A DNA stretch of 64,000 nt from Hygrocybe punicea (lineage: Eukaryota > Basidiomycota > Agaricomycetes > Agaricales > Hygrophoraceae), in the NCBI GenBank assembly GCA_963556145.1, contig OY744472.1, positions 3,100,001 through 3,164,000 on the forward strand, read 5' to 3'. Of the stretch, positions 53,543 through 64,000 are shown one piece after another. Under the pieces are notes generated by a model. It saw nothing but the letters and a program-made list of their open reading frames with translations. It had not been told where the DNA came from and made no database searches. The translations under genes and the position numbers were made by a program. Positions within the stretch are counted from its first letter, which is position 1. Each line of letters begins with the position of its first letter.

Positions 53543-56500
53543 TGGCTATATCATCTCAAAATATTGATAAAAACAATAATATATCTGGAACATATGTAGG
53601 TGGTGGCAAAAAAGCTGTTTTTACCATGTCTGAACTTGGATTCAAGTCATTTCCACTTGGTCAAGACAAAGAAGGAAGCTATACATTTCAATCATACATA
53701 TCTAAGCAGAACCTGACTCTTCAGGATTTGTCCAATGGTTCTCTTATATTGTTAGACATTTCACTAGCAACCTTAGTCAGCAAATTAACCATTGCAAATC
53801 TCAAATTAATTGCTGCATATCATTCCATCCATTTGGGAGCAAACATGAAGCATGCAGATATTCAAACTGAAATTGTAAATCACAAGTGCATTGACTGTTC
53901 TTCTTATGTTTCATTGTTTGAGTTTATGGATGAGCTAGAGATAGCAAGTAAAAAGCGTACAGCTAACATTGAAGCTGTAAAACGATCACACAATAAAAAC
54001 ATTAACAAATATCAGCACCAGAATATTTGTGCTGTTCAGAAATACAATAAAAAAAACATTGAGAAGCATCAGCAACAAAATATTGCAGCTGTCCAGAGAT
54101 ATTAACTTGCAACACCCTGAGAAACATCAGCAACAAAATATAGCAGCTGTGCAAAGATATAACATGGAACATCCTGAAAAACATCAGGAACAAAATAATG
54201 CAGCTGTTCAAAAATATAAATTGGACCATCCTGAGAAACATCAGCAACAAATTATTATAGCTGTGAACAGATATAAATCAGAATATCCAGATGAATACCA
54301 GCAACAGAATCTTGCAGCAGTTCAAAAATATTGCTTGGAACATCCAGAGAGATATCAGCAAAAGAACCTAGCAGCTGTTCAAAGATTTTCATCTGATGAT
54401 TGAGAGAAACTCAAACTTTTTAATCAAAAAGCAGTTCAAAATTTTTGTGATAACAATTCTGACAGATGCAAGCAGCAAAATCAAATTGCAGCCCAGTCAT
54501 ACAGAGACAAAGTAGAATTTCCTCCTGTACCTCCATCTCAATCATTACAACACACTATTGTATCAGATTTTTGTAGAGAAAGTAGTCCTAACAAATTTAC
54601 AGAAGCAGATTGTGCAGATTGTGGACGATTGACAGCTGTTCATCAATTAACAAGACTTTCTTCACTTGATTTGGATTTGAATTTGTTAACACAAGCTTCA
54701 GCTACTCAACAAGAAAGATTTTTAGTTGATGATCCAGTGCAATGCATTGAGAAGCCCATTTTGATTGATAATTTAGATAACATATGCAAATCATGTCACA
54801 AGTCATTGAAAAATGGAAAACAACCTCTTCATGTACTTGCAAATGGTCTGTGGATTGGTGATGTGCCAGCAGCTTTACAAGACCTATCATATGCTGAACA
54901 GTTGATGATTGCAAGGGTCAGACACAATAGATGCATTGTCAGAGTCTCTTCAGGCATGCACAAGATGAGAGCTAATGTAATTACATTTGCAAATCCAGTT
55001 CCCAAACTATATGATATTTTGCCACCTCCCGCTGATGAATTAGATGAAGTTCTGGCCTTTATTTTCACTGGTCCATGCAAACCAACCAAGTCTGACTTTG
55101 AAAGAACACCTCTGCTTGTTAGAAGAAACAAAGTAGCAATTGCTTTGAATTGGCTAAAGTTAAACCACTGTGATTACTTTGACTTGAAAATATCACAAGA
55201 GAATTTAAATCAATATCCTGAAAATGATATACCAGTGGTTGTTGATTACTGCCAGTCATTCACCAACAAAAGTCCAGAATCAACTGCAGTCCATGATATA
55301 GAAACTGAAGAAGGAACAGAAACTGGCAAATGTCCATTGGTTGTTCATGGCTTGACTGGTGAGGAATATTCAACCAAGAGTGTCAAAGCATTAAAGGCTA
55401 TTGCTTTGAAACATTTGAAGAGCAACTGCATGGTGCTTGCTATCGGACATGACAAAGATCCACAGTCAATCTATGGAAACCCACAGTTATTTCCACAAAT
55501 GATGCCTTGGCTGTTTCCATATGGACTTGGTGGTATTGGAAATAATATAAAGCAAGGATCTCTGTCTGATATTGCACATAAAAGACATTTGTTGATGTAT
55601 TATGACAAGCGCTTTCAGAGAGACCCACACTTTCCATTGATTGCATTTAATCATGAACAAATCAAACAGGCAACTACTGGAGGCTACTTGTTGGCTGAGA
55701 AAGCAAAATTTGATCAGATATCCCAGAGAATAATGGATCTTGATGTTGGTGTTCTTAATTACATCTCCAGAAAGATAGAAGATGGTGAACATGTTAAACC
55801 TGACACTGATGAAGAAAAGCTTTGTTTCCAGCTGATCAAAGACATTGACCATGTTGGTAGTCATGTACAAGGATCATTGACAAATAAGAAATATATGAGA
55901 AATGAAATCTGGGCTCTGATGTCATTCTGTGGGGCCCCATCTTGGTTTATCACCTTTTTACCTGCAGATATCATGCATCCACTATGTTTATATTTTGCTG
56001 ACACCAAAGAGGAGTTTTCCCCAGCCTTGCGAGATTATGATGAGAGATACAAACTGATTGCCCAAAATCCAGTGGCTGGTGCAAGATTCTTTCATTTTAT
56101 GGTCAAGTTGTTTATCAAACATGTGCTTGGAGTTCGCTCAAACCACTCTGGATTTTATGGGGATACCAATGCATATTATGGTGCTGTTGAACAGCAAGGA
56201 CGATTAACTCTTCATATGCATATGATGTTATGGCTCAAAGCATGCCTGTCACCACAAGAGATCAGAGATAGAATCATGGATCCCAACTCAGACTTCCAAA
56301 AAAGATTTGTTGAATATCTTGAAAGTGTTCATATTGGTGAATTTATGACTGGCACAATGGATGAAGTAAGAGCCAAAGTCAATGCTCAATCCATGAAAAA
56401 AGGTTACAAAGATCCAACTCAAACCTTGCCTGAAATGCCACCTCCTCTGTGCAATGACAAACATGAAGACATGGATGATCAATCTGAATGCATTGAATGC

Positions 56501-58936
56501 AAGAATGTTGAGTCATGGTGGAACTGATTCAGAAACACTGTGGATGATTTGATACTTCACTCCAATGTTCATAATTGTGGCAGATACAAGTCTAATGCTG
56601 AAAAAGTCAACAGAAAAGACAGACCCACCTGCATGAACAAACATGGGAAATGCAAAGCTAGATTTCCAAGACCATTGTTTGAATCTACTCAAGTTGACGC
56701 AAAGACCGGTGCACTGAATGTGAAAAAGGGTGAAGCATGGATCAACACATTAACCCCACTTGTAACATTTCTATTACGTTGCAACACTGATATCACAAGT
56801 CTTCTATCTGGCACAGCCATCAAGGCCATTGTGGCATACATATCTGACTATATAACCAAACCAGGGCTGAAAACTTATAGCATATTTGATACTATCAGAA
56901 GTGTATTTGACAGAAATTCTGAGATGCTTGGTGGGTCAATGCAGAGAAAAGAAAAAGCTAGAAAATTAATAACACAAATTATCAATACATTAACAGCCAA
57001 ACTGGAAATAGGTGGACCCATGTCAGCTCTATATTTGCTGGGCAATCCTGATCACTACACCAGCCACAAATTTATTCCTGTGTATTGGAAAAATTATGTT
57101 AGAGAAGTGTTGAATGCCTGGAAAACAGACAGTGATATGGAAATGTCAAGTGAGCCAGACAGAGTAGTCCTCCAAAATCAGCAAGGCACTTTTGTTGGAA
57201 CATCAATAGTACATGATTACATTTACAGACCTCAAAGGTTTGAGGATGTCAATCTATATGAATGGATTCAATGTGCCAGAAAAATTAAAATCCAAACAAA
57301 AATAGTTCATGATGAAATTCACAGTGAAGATGAATTACTTTTAGAGCCAACATTACAAGATTCAGCTAATGCTTGTTTTTTTGGAGTATCAACTACCACT
57401 CATGGTGAAAATGATGTTGATTCTGATGATCTCAATATTGAAAAGGATAACATTTTATTTGATCATGACAATGATGATTACACAAGTGAAACAGACAGTA
57501 TGCATTCTGACAATGTAGAACACGTATTGTTCCTGCAAGATCATCCACTTTATGAAACACATTGCATCGACTTCCATGAACAATATCATTTGGTTCCAAA
57601 TTTCATTGGCGGTTCACTTCCCAGATGTGACAGAGGAGATAGAGAATATTATTGCACAACTATGTTAACCTTGTTCAAACCATGGAGATCTGGTCATGAC
57701 TTGAAATTAGGGGACCAATCTTGGGATGAAGCATTTGACACTCATGAATTTACAAAAAGGCAAATACAAATCATGGACCATTTCAATTTGAGATATGAAT
57801 GCAATGATGCCAGAGATGATTTTTCAGCCCAACTAAAAAAGGGTGAAATGTTACCAGATGGCACATGCCCACAGTTTATGACTGGAGACATGATATCACA
57901 TCTGGATGATGACTACAGTCAAAATGGTGAAGACATAGATTATGCAGCAGATGGTCAAGATGGTCAAGATAGAGAATATCATCTAAACAAATACACTGAC
58001 CTTGGAAGTCATGGCAGATTGATCAAAGCACAAATGGAATCTACAGAAAATGTTGTTAGGAATGTGGGTTGGTTAGATGATTGTCCAGAAGGCAATGTAG
58101 CAGTGAACATATATCCACTTGATGTGGAAGTGCATAAGTCAGCATCTCAATGGAAATCTGCAGTTCAAGACACAAGACAACAAATTCTTGAAGAACATAA
58201 CCAGAATATTCCTTCAAAGTCACATAAACAATATAATCAATATTCAGACCCCAATGAAAATAATGTGATGGTTGTTGATCAGTCATACTTTATGCACAAT
58301 TTCAAAGCAGAGAATGCACACAGACAGCTGTTAATTGACACTACTGTTCACAATTTCCACTTAAATACAGAACAAGCTAGGGCATTCAGAATTATTGCAA
58401 ACCATGCTTCATCTTGTAGTGAACAACTAAAAATGCATATTGGAGGCATGGCTGGTACTGGAAAATCACAAGTGATCAAAGCTGTTGTTGATTTTTTTAA
58501 AGCTGCAAATGAGTCTTACAAATTTGTTATCCTTGGTCCAACTGGAACATCGGCTGCATTACAGAATGGTTCCACATATCATTACTTCTTAGGCATTAAT
58601 CCAAACTCATCTGGTAAAAATGAAGCCACCAACATTGCTCAGCTGAAGGCCAGATTAGAAGAAGTTGACTACATATTCATTGATGAGGTTTCAATGATAT
58701 CTTGCCATGACTTGTATAAAATCAGTGCCAAACTTGCTAAAGCAACAAACATTCATGACCTGCCATTTGGTGGGATAAACATGATATTTGCTGGAGACTT
58801 TGCACAATTGCCACCAGTTGGAGGATCAGCATTGTATAGTGGAACAGTTGGCACACAAGCACATTCTGGATTAACACCATATGCTCAAGAAACCGCTGTT
58901 GGCAAAGCGCTTTGGCATCAAGTAACCACTGTTGTG
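53543..58936 (+). pseudogene. Helitron 3 Rep/helicase, nearly intact but 3'-truncated
   Basis: I choose the ATG at 53543 (MAISSQNIDKN). The order is GGGK domain, CIDCSS zinc pair, tandem 19-residue repeats (53990-54400), and CADCGRL/CKSCHK zinc motifs. A DUF6570-like region (VLANGLWIG, IVRVSSGMHKM) and the Helitron-like N domain follow, with HUH in LTLHMHMMLW (His codons 56213-56221). Y2 tyrosines lie in AYISDYITK (56837 and 56849). Walker A is GGMAGTGKSQ, Walker B IFIDEVSMIS, then AGDFAQLPPVGG. Defects are one extra T near 54104, TGA near 54401 and TGA at 56525. After VTTVV the frame runs into element X at 58937, so helicase motifs IV-VI and the protease tail are lost. Confidence 0.88.
53990..54403 (+). 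repeat. Tandem ~19-residue coding repeats in Helitron 3
   Basis: About eight 57-bp units encode a HPEKHQQQNIAAVQRYNLE-like peptide (variants KYQHQNICAVQKY, ERYQQKNLAAVQRF). Gln, Ala-Val-Gln and Tyr positions are constant. The one-base insertion at about 54104 lies between units, and the following units stay clean in the new frame. Helitron 1 lacks the array. The function is unknown; the pattern suggests a helical or DNA-contacting repeat. Confidence 0.85.
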
Positions 58937-59074
58937 ACTTGTTTAGTGGGCCAGTGCTTCGCATGGCATGAACGAGTTCTTTCATCATTTTGTATTCAGA
59001 GTCATTCCCCACAATGTCATTTCCCACCACAAGATATTGTTTTGGCCAAGATTTACAGCCTTTTAATAATTCAT

Positions 59075-59225
59075 GGCACTCACAGCTCAAAGGACAAAAA
59101 TAAAGGAAAACACAGTATATGCACTTCTGGCCCTTGAAAAACTAAACAAGTTTCTCCCTACAATCTTCTTCACAGGACTTCATCTGACAGCATAATGTGA
59201 TAATACCACTTTGGGTGTCAGTTTA
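59075..59225 (+). repeat. Fragment of the 24029-type palindromic MITE
   Basis: GGACAAAAATAAAGGAAAAC, GGCCCTTGAAAAACTAAACA and TTTCTCCCTACAATCTTCTT match 24470-24610 closely. Only half of the palindrome is present. Confidence 0.75.
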
Positions 59226-59269
59226 CTAGATACAAAGAAGGTGAGGGAGGGGGTGCAAAAGGTGGAAAC

Positions 59270-60065
59270 ATGGGCTTTGAAACCCCTTTCCTCTCATTTT
59301 CTATGGTAATGAAGTGCAGGGGCTGGCCAGAGGATGGTCGAAAATGGGGTGGGTCGTCCTGGTGGTCAAAAAAAGTAAGGGGAGACTGTTGGGGCAGAAG
59401 ATGGCAGTGAGGGTGCCAGACCCCCCATTGTCTTGTTTGCCATGGAAACGTGGCACGGGGGACATGTACTGGCTGGGGTTGGATGAAAATGGGGTAGGAG
59501 CTGTCCTGGTGGTCAAAAAGATGGGGAGGGCTGGTGGGGCAGAAGGTGGAAACGTGAGGGATTAGGATCCCCTGGCCTCTCATTTTCTATGGCAATGGGG
59601 CGCGGAGGACATATACTGGCCAGGGTTGGTCAAAAATGGGGTGGGGGGGACTGGTCCTGGTGAACAAAAAAAGGGGGGTGGGCTGGTGAGGCAGAAGGCA
59701 GAAACACGAGGGATTTGGACCCCCCGGCCTGTCCTTTTCTATAGAAATGAGTCGCGGGGGGCATGTACTGGCTGGGGGTGGTCGAAAACAGGGCAGGAAG
59801 GGACATCCTGGTGGGTGAAAATGGGGTGGTAGTAGAAAAAGGGAGTCTGGTGGTGGTTGGGCTTGAGGGCTTGAGACCCCCTGGTCGCTCGTTTTCAATG
59901 GAAACGGAGTGTGGGGAGTGTAGGCTAGCTGGGGGTGGTCGAAAACAGGATGGGAGCGGGTGTCCTGGTGGTAGAAAATGGGGTGGTGGTGGTTGCACAG
60001 TCAGCCAGAACGTGAGGGCCTAAAGCCCCCCGACCATTCATTTTCAACCCAAACGAGGTGCAGGA
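59270..60065 (+). repeat. G-rich ~140-bp minisatellite array 4
   Basis: About six units (ATGGTAATGAAGTGCAGGGG, GGTTGGTCAAAAATGGGGTG, GTGAGGCAGAAGGCAGAAAC). Homologous to arrays 1-3. ORFs on both strands are repeat shadows. Confidence 0.85.
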
Positions 60066-60445
60066 GGTTGATTCATGTCAGCCATGGTTGAAATCGCTGG
60101 GACAGCGGGTCTTGACTGTGGAAGAAGTCGGGGAGTTGAGAGCTGAGAGTCCTGTGACACACACAAAGTGACAACTTCCTTTTTCAATCAAATTCCACGT
60201 CATACAATTTTTTTTTCTCATCCATTGGAGCGGTTTTTTTATTTTTTATGACCTCAAGATAAATCCTAGATTCCTGACCATATTTGAGGACACAATTCCA
60301 AAACTCTAGTTTATTCATGATTTCTTCCAAAAAAAACATGTTAGGAATGCAGAATTTGGCTCTATAGTTGATTTCAAACATTAATCAATAATTTAATTAT
60401 TTAAATTATTTAATTACTGAAGAACTGCCCTATATCCTGGACTGA

Positions 60446-60481
60446 TAAGAACAATTCTTCCATAAATGGAAGAACTTGTAA
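60446..60481 (+). repeat. Hairpin H (copy 4), end of element X
   Basis: TAAGAACAATTCTTCCATAA then ATGGAAGAACTTGTAA. The next bases match the inverse of Helitron leader segment C, so this is a sharp junction. Confidence 0.7.
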
Positions 60482-62530
60482 TCATTGTATGATGTGTCGA
60501 GTTGTTTTCTGGTAAAGATGCTTCTCCAATGCACCTCTTGACAATACCTGGCTAGTACTCACCATCTCATTTGTTGTATATATGCATGTCCTGATTTAAT
60601 AAGAAAAAACATTATTTATCCAAATATAGCAAGTCTCAAAGGACATCCAACAAAGTCATAGTGTCATGTCCTCAGAGAGATCACCCTTATTTATTTTTAC
60701 TGAGTGTCCTTCTGGACAAGTCTCAAGGGAGGTCCGACGAAGTCCTGGTCTCGAGTCATTAGTGATGGTCAGGTTCGGTTCAGTTCGGTTCAGGCCAAAA
60801 AAATTTGAACCTTGAACTGAACCTGGGCTCAGTTCAGCTCATATGCTGAACCTTGAACTGAACCTTTGGTTCAGGTTCAGATAGGTTCAGTTCAGGTTCA
60901 GGCCAGGCTGAACCTGAACTGAACCTGTGAAAATACAAGTATACTAGCTAATCAATTTTCTCAATCCAAAATTTTCCTTTATTTCCTACCACTCTACATT
61001 GTTGTTGTGCTAATGGTTTGACTCCTCAATTACATGTACTGTGTCCATGTTCACTGTGAATAAATCAATAGAATCTTGTGTTAGATGTGTCTGAAGCACA
61101 GTAAGCATGAAATATCCTGGACAACTGTTCAGATGGTCATTGCAAATGTTTTGCTGTATTTTAACTTGCAATCAGTATAACTGAATCACACAACATGGCA
61201 TCCTAGGCTGAATTTCAACTTGACATTTTAAAATATATTTAAGTTTGCAAATATTCATGTTACAGAAGCACTAATTGCAACCGTATAAACTCTAACTAAT
61301 CTAGATTCTATTATTAATGGTGCTTAAATTTCAAGTCAGTAAATAGTTGGACCAAAACTAAGTCTCTACTCAGCAGAAATTAGATTAATATGTGAAAGAT
61401 TAGGTTCAGGTTCGAACCAGGTTCACAAGATTCCATCCTTGACTGAACCTTGAACTGAACCTAAGGTTCAGTTCAGGCATTACCCCGAACCTTGAACTGA
61501 ACTTAGGTTCGGTTCATGTAGGTTCAGGTTCGAACCCAGGTTTAGAACCGAACTGTACCATCACTATGAGTCATCGAAGGGTCCAGTGAGACCGTCCTCA
61601 AAACCACACATCCAGAGGGTGAAAGTGAATGATGCACAGACTGCACAATTACAACTCCCATGGCACAGATTGCCCCCTCTACTTATATTGGAGACTGAAG
61701 GAGGGCCGTGCACAGACTGCACAACCACACCCTCCACAGCCCAGACAGCCATCCCCCTCCATTGATTTCAGAAGGGTGAAAGGGAATCATGCACAGACTG
61801 CACAATCACACCTTCCATGGCTCAGATAGCCACCCTTCTATGCTACACAGCTAGGAAAACTAAGGAAACTAATGAAACTACATGTCAGTACTGACCTCTC
61901 GGCTGCAGGGGATAGAGATCTCGTATATGGGGGGCATGAGGAAGAGGGGGTCAGTACAACTCAACGGGACACATCGGACCACTTGTGGGGGTGTACTTAC
62001 AGTTCATTTGGTCCCCCTGAACCAGTCCCCAAGTGGTGTGGTGGTCCGACTTTGGGGGGTAGAGATCTGGTGTATGGGGCAGGAGGAGGAGGGGATCAGT
62101 GTGGTTGAATGGGAGACATCGGACGATGTCTGGGGGTGTACTTACAGTCCATTGGGTCCCCCCCATCTGCTCCTCAAGTGGTGTGGTGGTCCGACTTCGG
62201 GGGGTAGAGATCTGGTGTATGGGGGGGGCAGGAGGAGCCTCCTCCTCCTCCGAGGGGGTCAGTGTGGTTGAATGGGAGACATCGGACCACTTCTTGGAGT
62301 GTACTTACAGTCCAGTGTGTCCCTCCTAACAGATCCTACAGTGGTTTGGCTGTCCGACTTCGGGGGGTAGAGATCTGGTTTGGGGGGGCATGAGGAGGAG
62401 GGGGTCAGTACAACTCAACAGGACACATCGGACCACTTGTGGGGCTGTACTTACAGTCCATTTGGTCCTACATGACTGCTCCTCACTCAGTCTTGTGGGG
62501 CATGATCCGCAGGTAGCGATTTGAGACTGG
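60482..62530 (-). repeat. Inverted Helitron 5' region (segments C' and B') with hAT 5 inside
   Basis: 60482-60759 and 61567-62530 are the inverse of 51483-52770. The outer boundary near 62530 (CAGTCTCAAATCGCTACC on the minus strand) corresponds to 51490. It has five 130-bp minisatellite units. It could be the missing 5' end of minus-strand Helitron 2. Confidence 0.75.
60760..61566. mobile_element. Non-autonomous hAT element 5 (807 bp)
   Basis: TAGTGATGGTCAGGTTCGGT and, inverted, TAGTGATGGTACAGTTCGGT, with target duplication CGAGTCAT/TGAGTCAT (60752-60759, 61567-61574; one mismatch). Subterminal GGTTCAG repeats at both ends; AT-rich middle without the trinucleotide core found in hAT 1-4. Confidence 0.85.
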
Positions 62531-62750
62531 GGGAATACTCAAGGGGAGCCCAGCATTCAAACCCCGCACCCGAGGTGGGGGGGGGGGTCACAGGCCACAC
62601 AAAAAAACAAAAGGAATACTTTAATATGTAGCCTTATATAGTAATTTTTGACTTTCCTGCCACCCCTGAGTGCACGGAACACTTGCGCCATGGTGAAATC
62701 AAATAAAACGGCACATAATGAATCATCCATAGATACAGGAAACTAATACA
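62531..62750. other. Spacer before the right-edge gene
   Basis: Contains a poly-G run (62575-62587) and AT-rich sequence. An ACAAATGACAG at 62751 looks like an intron end for the next gene. Nothing else supported. Confidence 0.35.
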
Positions 62751-62751
62751 A

Positions 62752-64000
62752 ATGACAGGCAGCACCAAAATTCCAAGCTGGTGACAAGCTCGAGTGCCCA
62801 GAATGCCATGAGATGATATTGGTGGGGACTGGTGGACAGGCAAGTCTGGGGCAACACATTGGCAAGTCCAAATGTCGTCAAACCATGAAGAGGAACCAGC
62901 AAACAAAAGGACTACGTATGCTCTTCAATGTCAGTCTCACCCGCCGTATAGCGGGTCCAGTGCCACAGCCTCCGCAAACACACATCCCTCCTCTCGTTCA
63001 AGCCAACTTAATTCCTGAAGATGTAGAGCTGGATCTGTTGGATGAAGACATGAACACCATAGAGTCCAGAGAACTAGGGGATGCTCATACTATCACAGAT
63101 GCGACCGCTGTCCAAGAAACCTGTGATGATGCTGCCACTGCCCAAGCAACCTGTCCGTCAACTCGGAGCGCAATGTCATCGATGTTGATGCTGCCGGTGA
63201 TATTCACCCTGCAGAGCACAATGTCATTGACGATCTTCCTGTGAAACCAAATCAATCACTTGTCAGTACGCCATCGGCCCATCTCAAGCAGGTGTGCCAC
63301 GGAATATACATACCAATTCCATCCCAAATGTCCCCGTATACCGCCTATCCATTCGGACTGCATGAACGCAGCGCACTTCCATGGATTATCCATATCAACA
63401 ATAAGGGACTGCACTTGCAATCGACTGGGTGTCGTGGTTCCACTAATAGTGGTCAGCCGTGCTGCTTCATCTGTCAAAAATTACAATCGAACCAAACATT
63501 AGAAGGTATCCTCGATCGCATGGAGAATGGAATCCACAAAAACGCACCGTATGCGTACCAACCGATAGCGGGTCTCCGAAAGATCCTCGAGCGGAAAAAC
63601 AACAGCCTTGACCTGATGAGAGTGGGGAAGATGAATGCGGCTCGAAAATTGAAGGGGAAGCTGGGTGTCTTGGACGACCAGAAGAAGTTACTCATGGCAG
63701 TCGCATATGGAGGAGTCAACCGGATCGACGCTTTGCTGAGAGCAGGCTTAAGAAATAGAGCTGGGGCACAGGGGATGATGAAGTTAGTGGACAGGGCGAT
63801 GCTTGGGTTGTACAAGCCTAAGAACTTTACCGAGGAGGAGATGCTGCGAAATTTGTTGTTCCTCAAGCTCGGTGGTTCGCGTGTAGCTGAGATCGCCCAC
63901 CGTGCTCTGGGAGGTCCTGGAGTCAGCACACTCCGAAGACATTCCGTAAACCGACCGCTGCGCACTGTGTCTTCGTTCCCAATGACAGCCGATATCTGCT
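62752..64000 (+). CDS. C2HC zinc-finger protein of a repetitive basidiomycete family, partial
   Basis: The frame from about 62763 opens with CPECHEMI, a Gly-rich loop and GQHIGKSKC. This is a C-x2-C ... H-x5-C zinc-binding arrangement, which I recall from a large family of Agaricomycete repetitive proteins of unknown function. An acidic linker follows (DVELDLLDEDMN). Between about 63123 and 63150 the coding frame changes by one base, without a plausible intron. It then stays open to the window end: GIYIPIPSQMS, CRGSTN...CCFICQK (CxxC), TLEGILDRMENG, KKLLMAVAYGG, FTEEEMLRNLLFLKLGGSRV and HRALGGPGVSTLRRHSV. The start lies upstream of a likely acceptor at 62751 and was not found. It may belong to a mobile element. 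The frame change could be mutation or an assembly error. Confidence 0.55.

Larger units (their letters stand above)
58937..60481 (+). mobile_element. Element X: non-autonomous, L motif at left, hairpin H at right
   Basis: Begins with motif L (CTTGTTTAGTGGGCCAGTGC, AACGAGTTCTT) inside the Helitron 3 helicase and ends with hairpin H (60446-60481). It contains a fragment of the 24029-type MITE (59075-59225), minisatellite array 4 (59270-60065) and segment A (60180-60440). Terminal structure suggests a Helitron/Helentron-like passenger, though CTRR-type ends are not obvious. No coding capacity. Confidence 0.55.

Overview
The window looks like a repeat-dominated region of a fungal genome, most likely an Agaricomycete (Basidiomycota). 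Genes carry many short GT-AG introns of about 45-60 nt. The mobile elements are a Ty3/Gypsy retrotransposon, three Helitron copies with a DUF6570-like/HUH Rep/PIF1 layout, a Tc1/mariner element with a DDE transposase of a kind common in basidiomycetes, non-autonomous hAT elements, small MITEs and a solo LTR. I see no rRNA, tRNA, CRISPR or bacterial-type operon. One 100-base assembly gap lies at 21278-21377.

Left part, 1-21644. A partial unknown gene runs off the left edge on the minus strand (1-1220). A second, multi-exon gene of unknown function starts at 2020 (+) and can be followed to about 21644, but it is torn apart. A Gypsy element (3282-19842, minus strand, LTRs 795 and 961 bp, TSD GCGG) sits inside exon 6, and a non-autonomous hAT (20350-21472, TSD GTCACGCC) sits in the last exon. 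The Gypsy element has gag-protease and pol with a single TGA. It also has an extra multi-exon ORF on the opposite strand, between pol and its 3' LTR, encoding a coiled-coil protein with a Zn2Cys6 cluster. That antisense ORF is itself interrupted by a 6576-bp palindromic transposon (4865-11440, TSD CTGAAGC). The element's two 2.08-kb arms are nearly identical and consist largely of a 34-bp minisatellite. A 162-bp MITE lies in the 5' LTR.

Middle part, 21645-41300. Helitron 1 (about 23391-31272, plus strand) encodes zinc motifs, DUF6570-like and Helitron-like N domains, an HUH/Y2 Rep, a PIF1-type helicase and a C-terminal ubiquitin-protease-like (USP/C19) cysteine protease domain. It has frameshifts, C-to-T type stop codons and an 803-bp MITE inside. 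It is followed by nested debris: G-rich minisatellite arrays of about 140 bp per unit, a Helitron fragment, a second relative of the palindromic element, small MITEs and hAT element 2.

Right part, 41300-64000. A nested stack can be read from its target duplications: solo LTR, then hAT 4, then a Tc1/mariner element inserted in the hAT 4 TSD, then hAT 3 inserted next to the transposase stop codon. Helitron 2 (minus, 47866-51170 plus a possible 5' region at 60480-62530) surrounds Helitron 3 (plus, 53543-58936) and a non-autonomous element X (58937-60481) with a hairpin end. hAT 5 and minisatellites follow. The right edge (about 62750-64000) carries part of a C2HC zinc-finger gene of a repetitive basidiomycete family.

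The genes do not form a pathway. The window is a record of successive insertions whose order can largely be deduced from target duplications and restored reading frames. The most unusual items are the protease-tailed Helitron protein, the antisense Zn-cluster gene in the retrotransposon, the palindromic minisatellite transposon, the hAT family with trinucleotide-repeat cores, and a hairpin-ended Helitron-like family.
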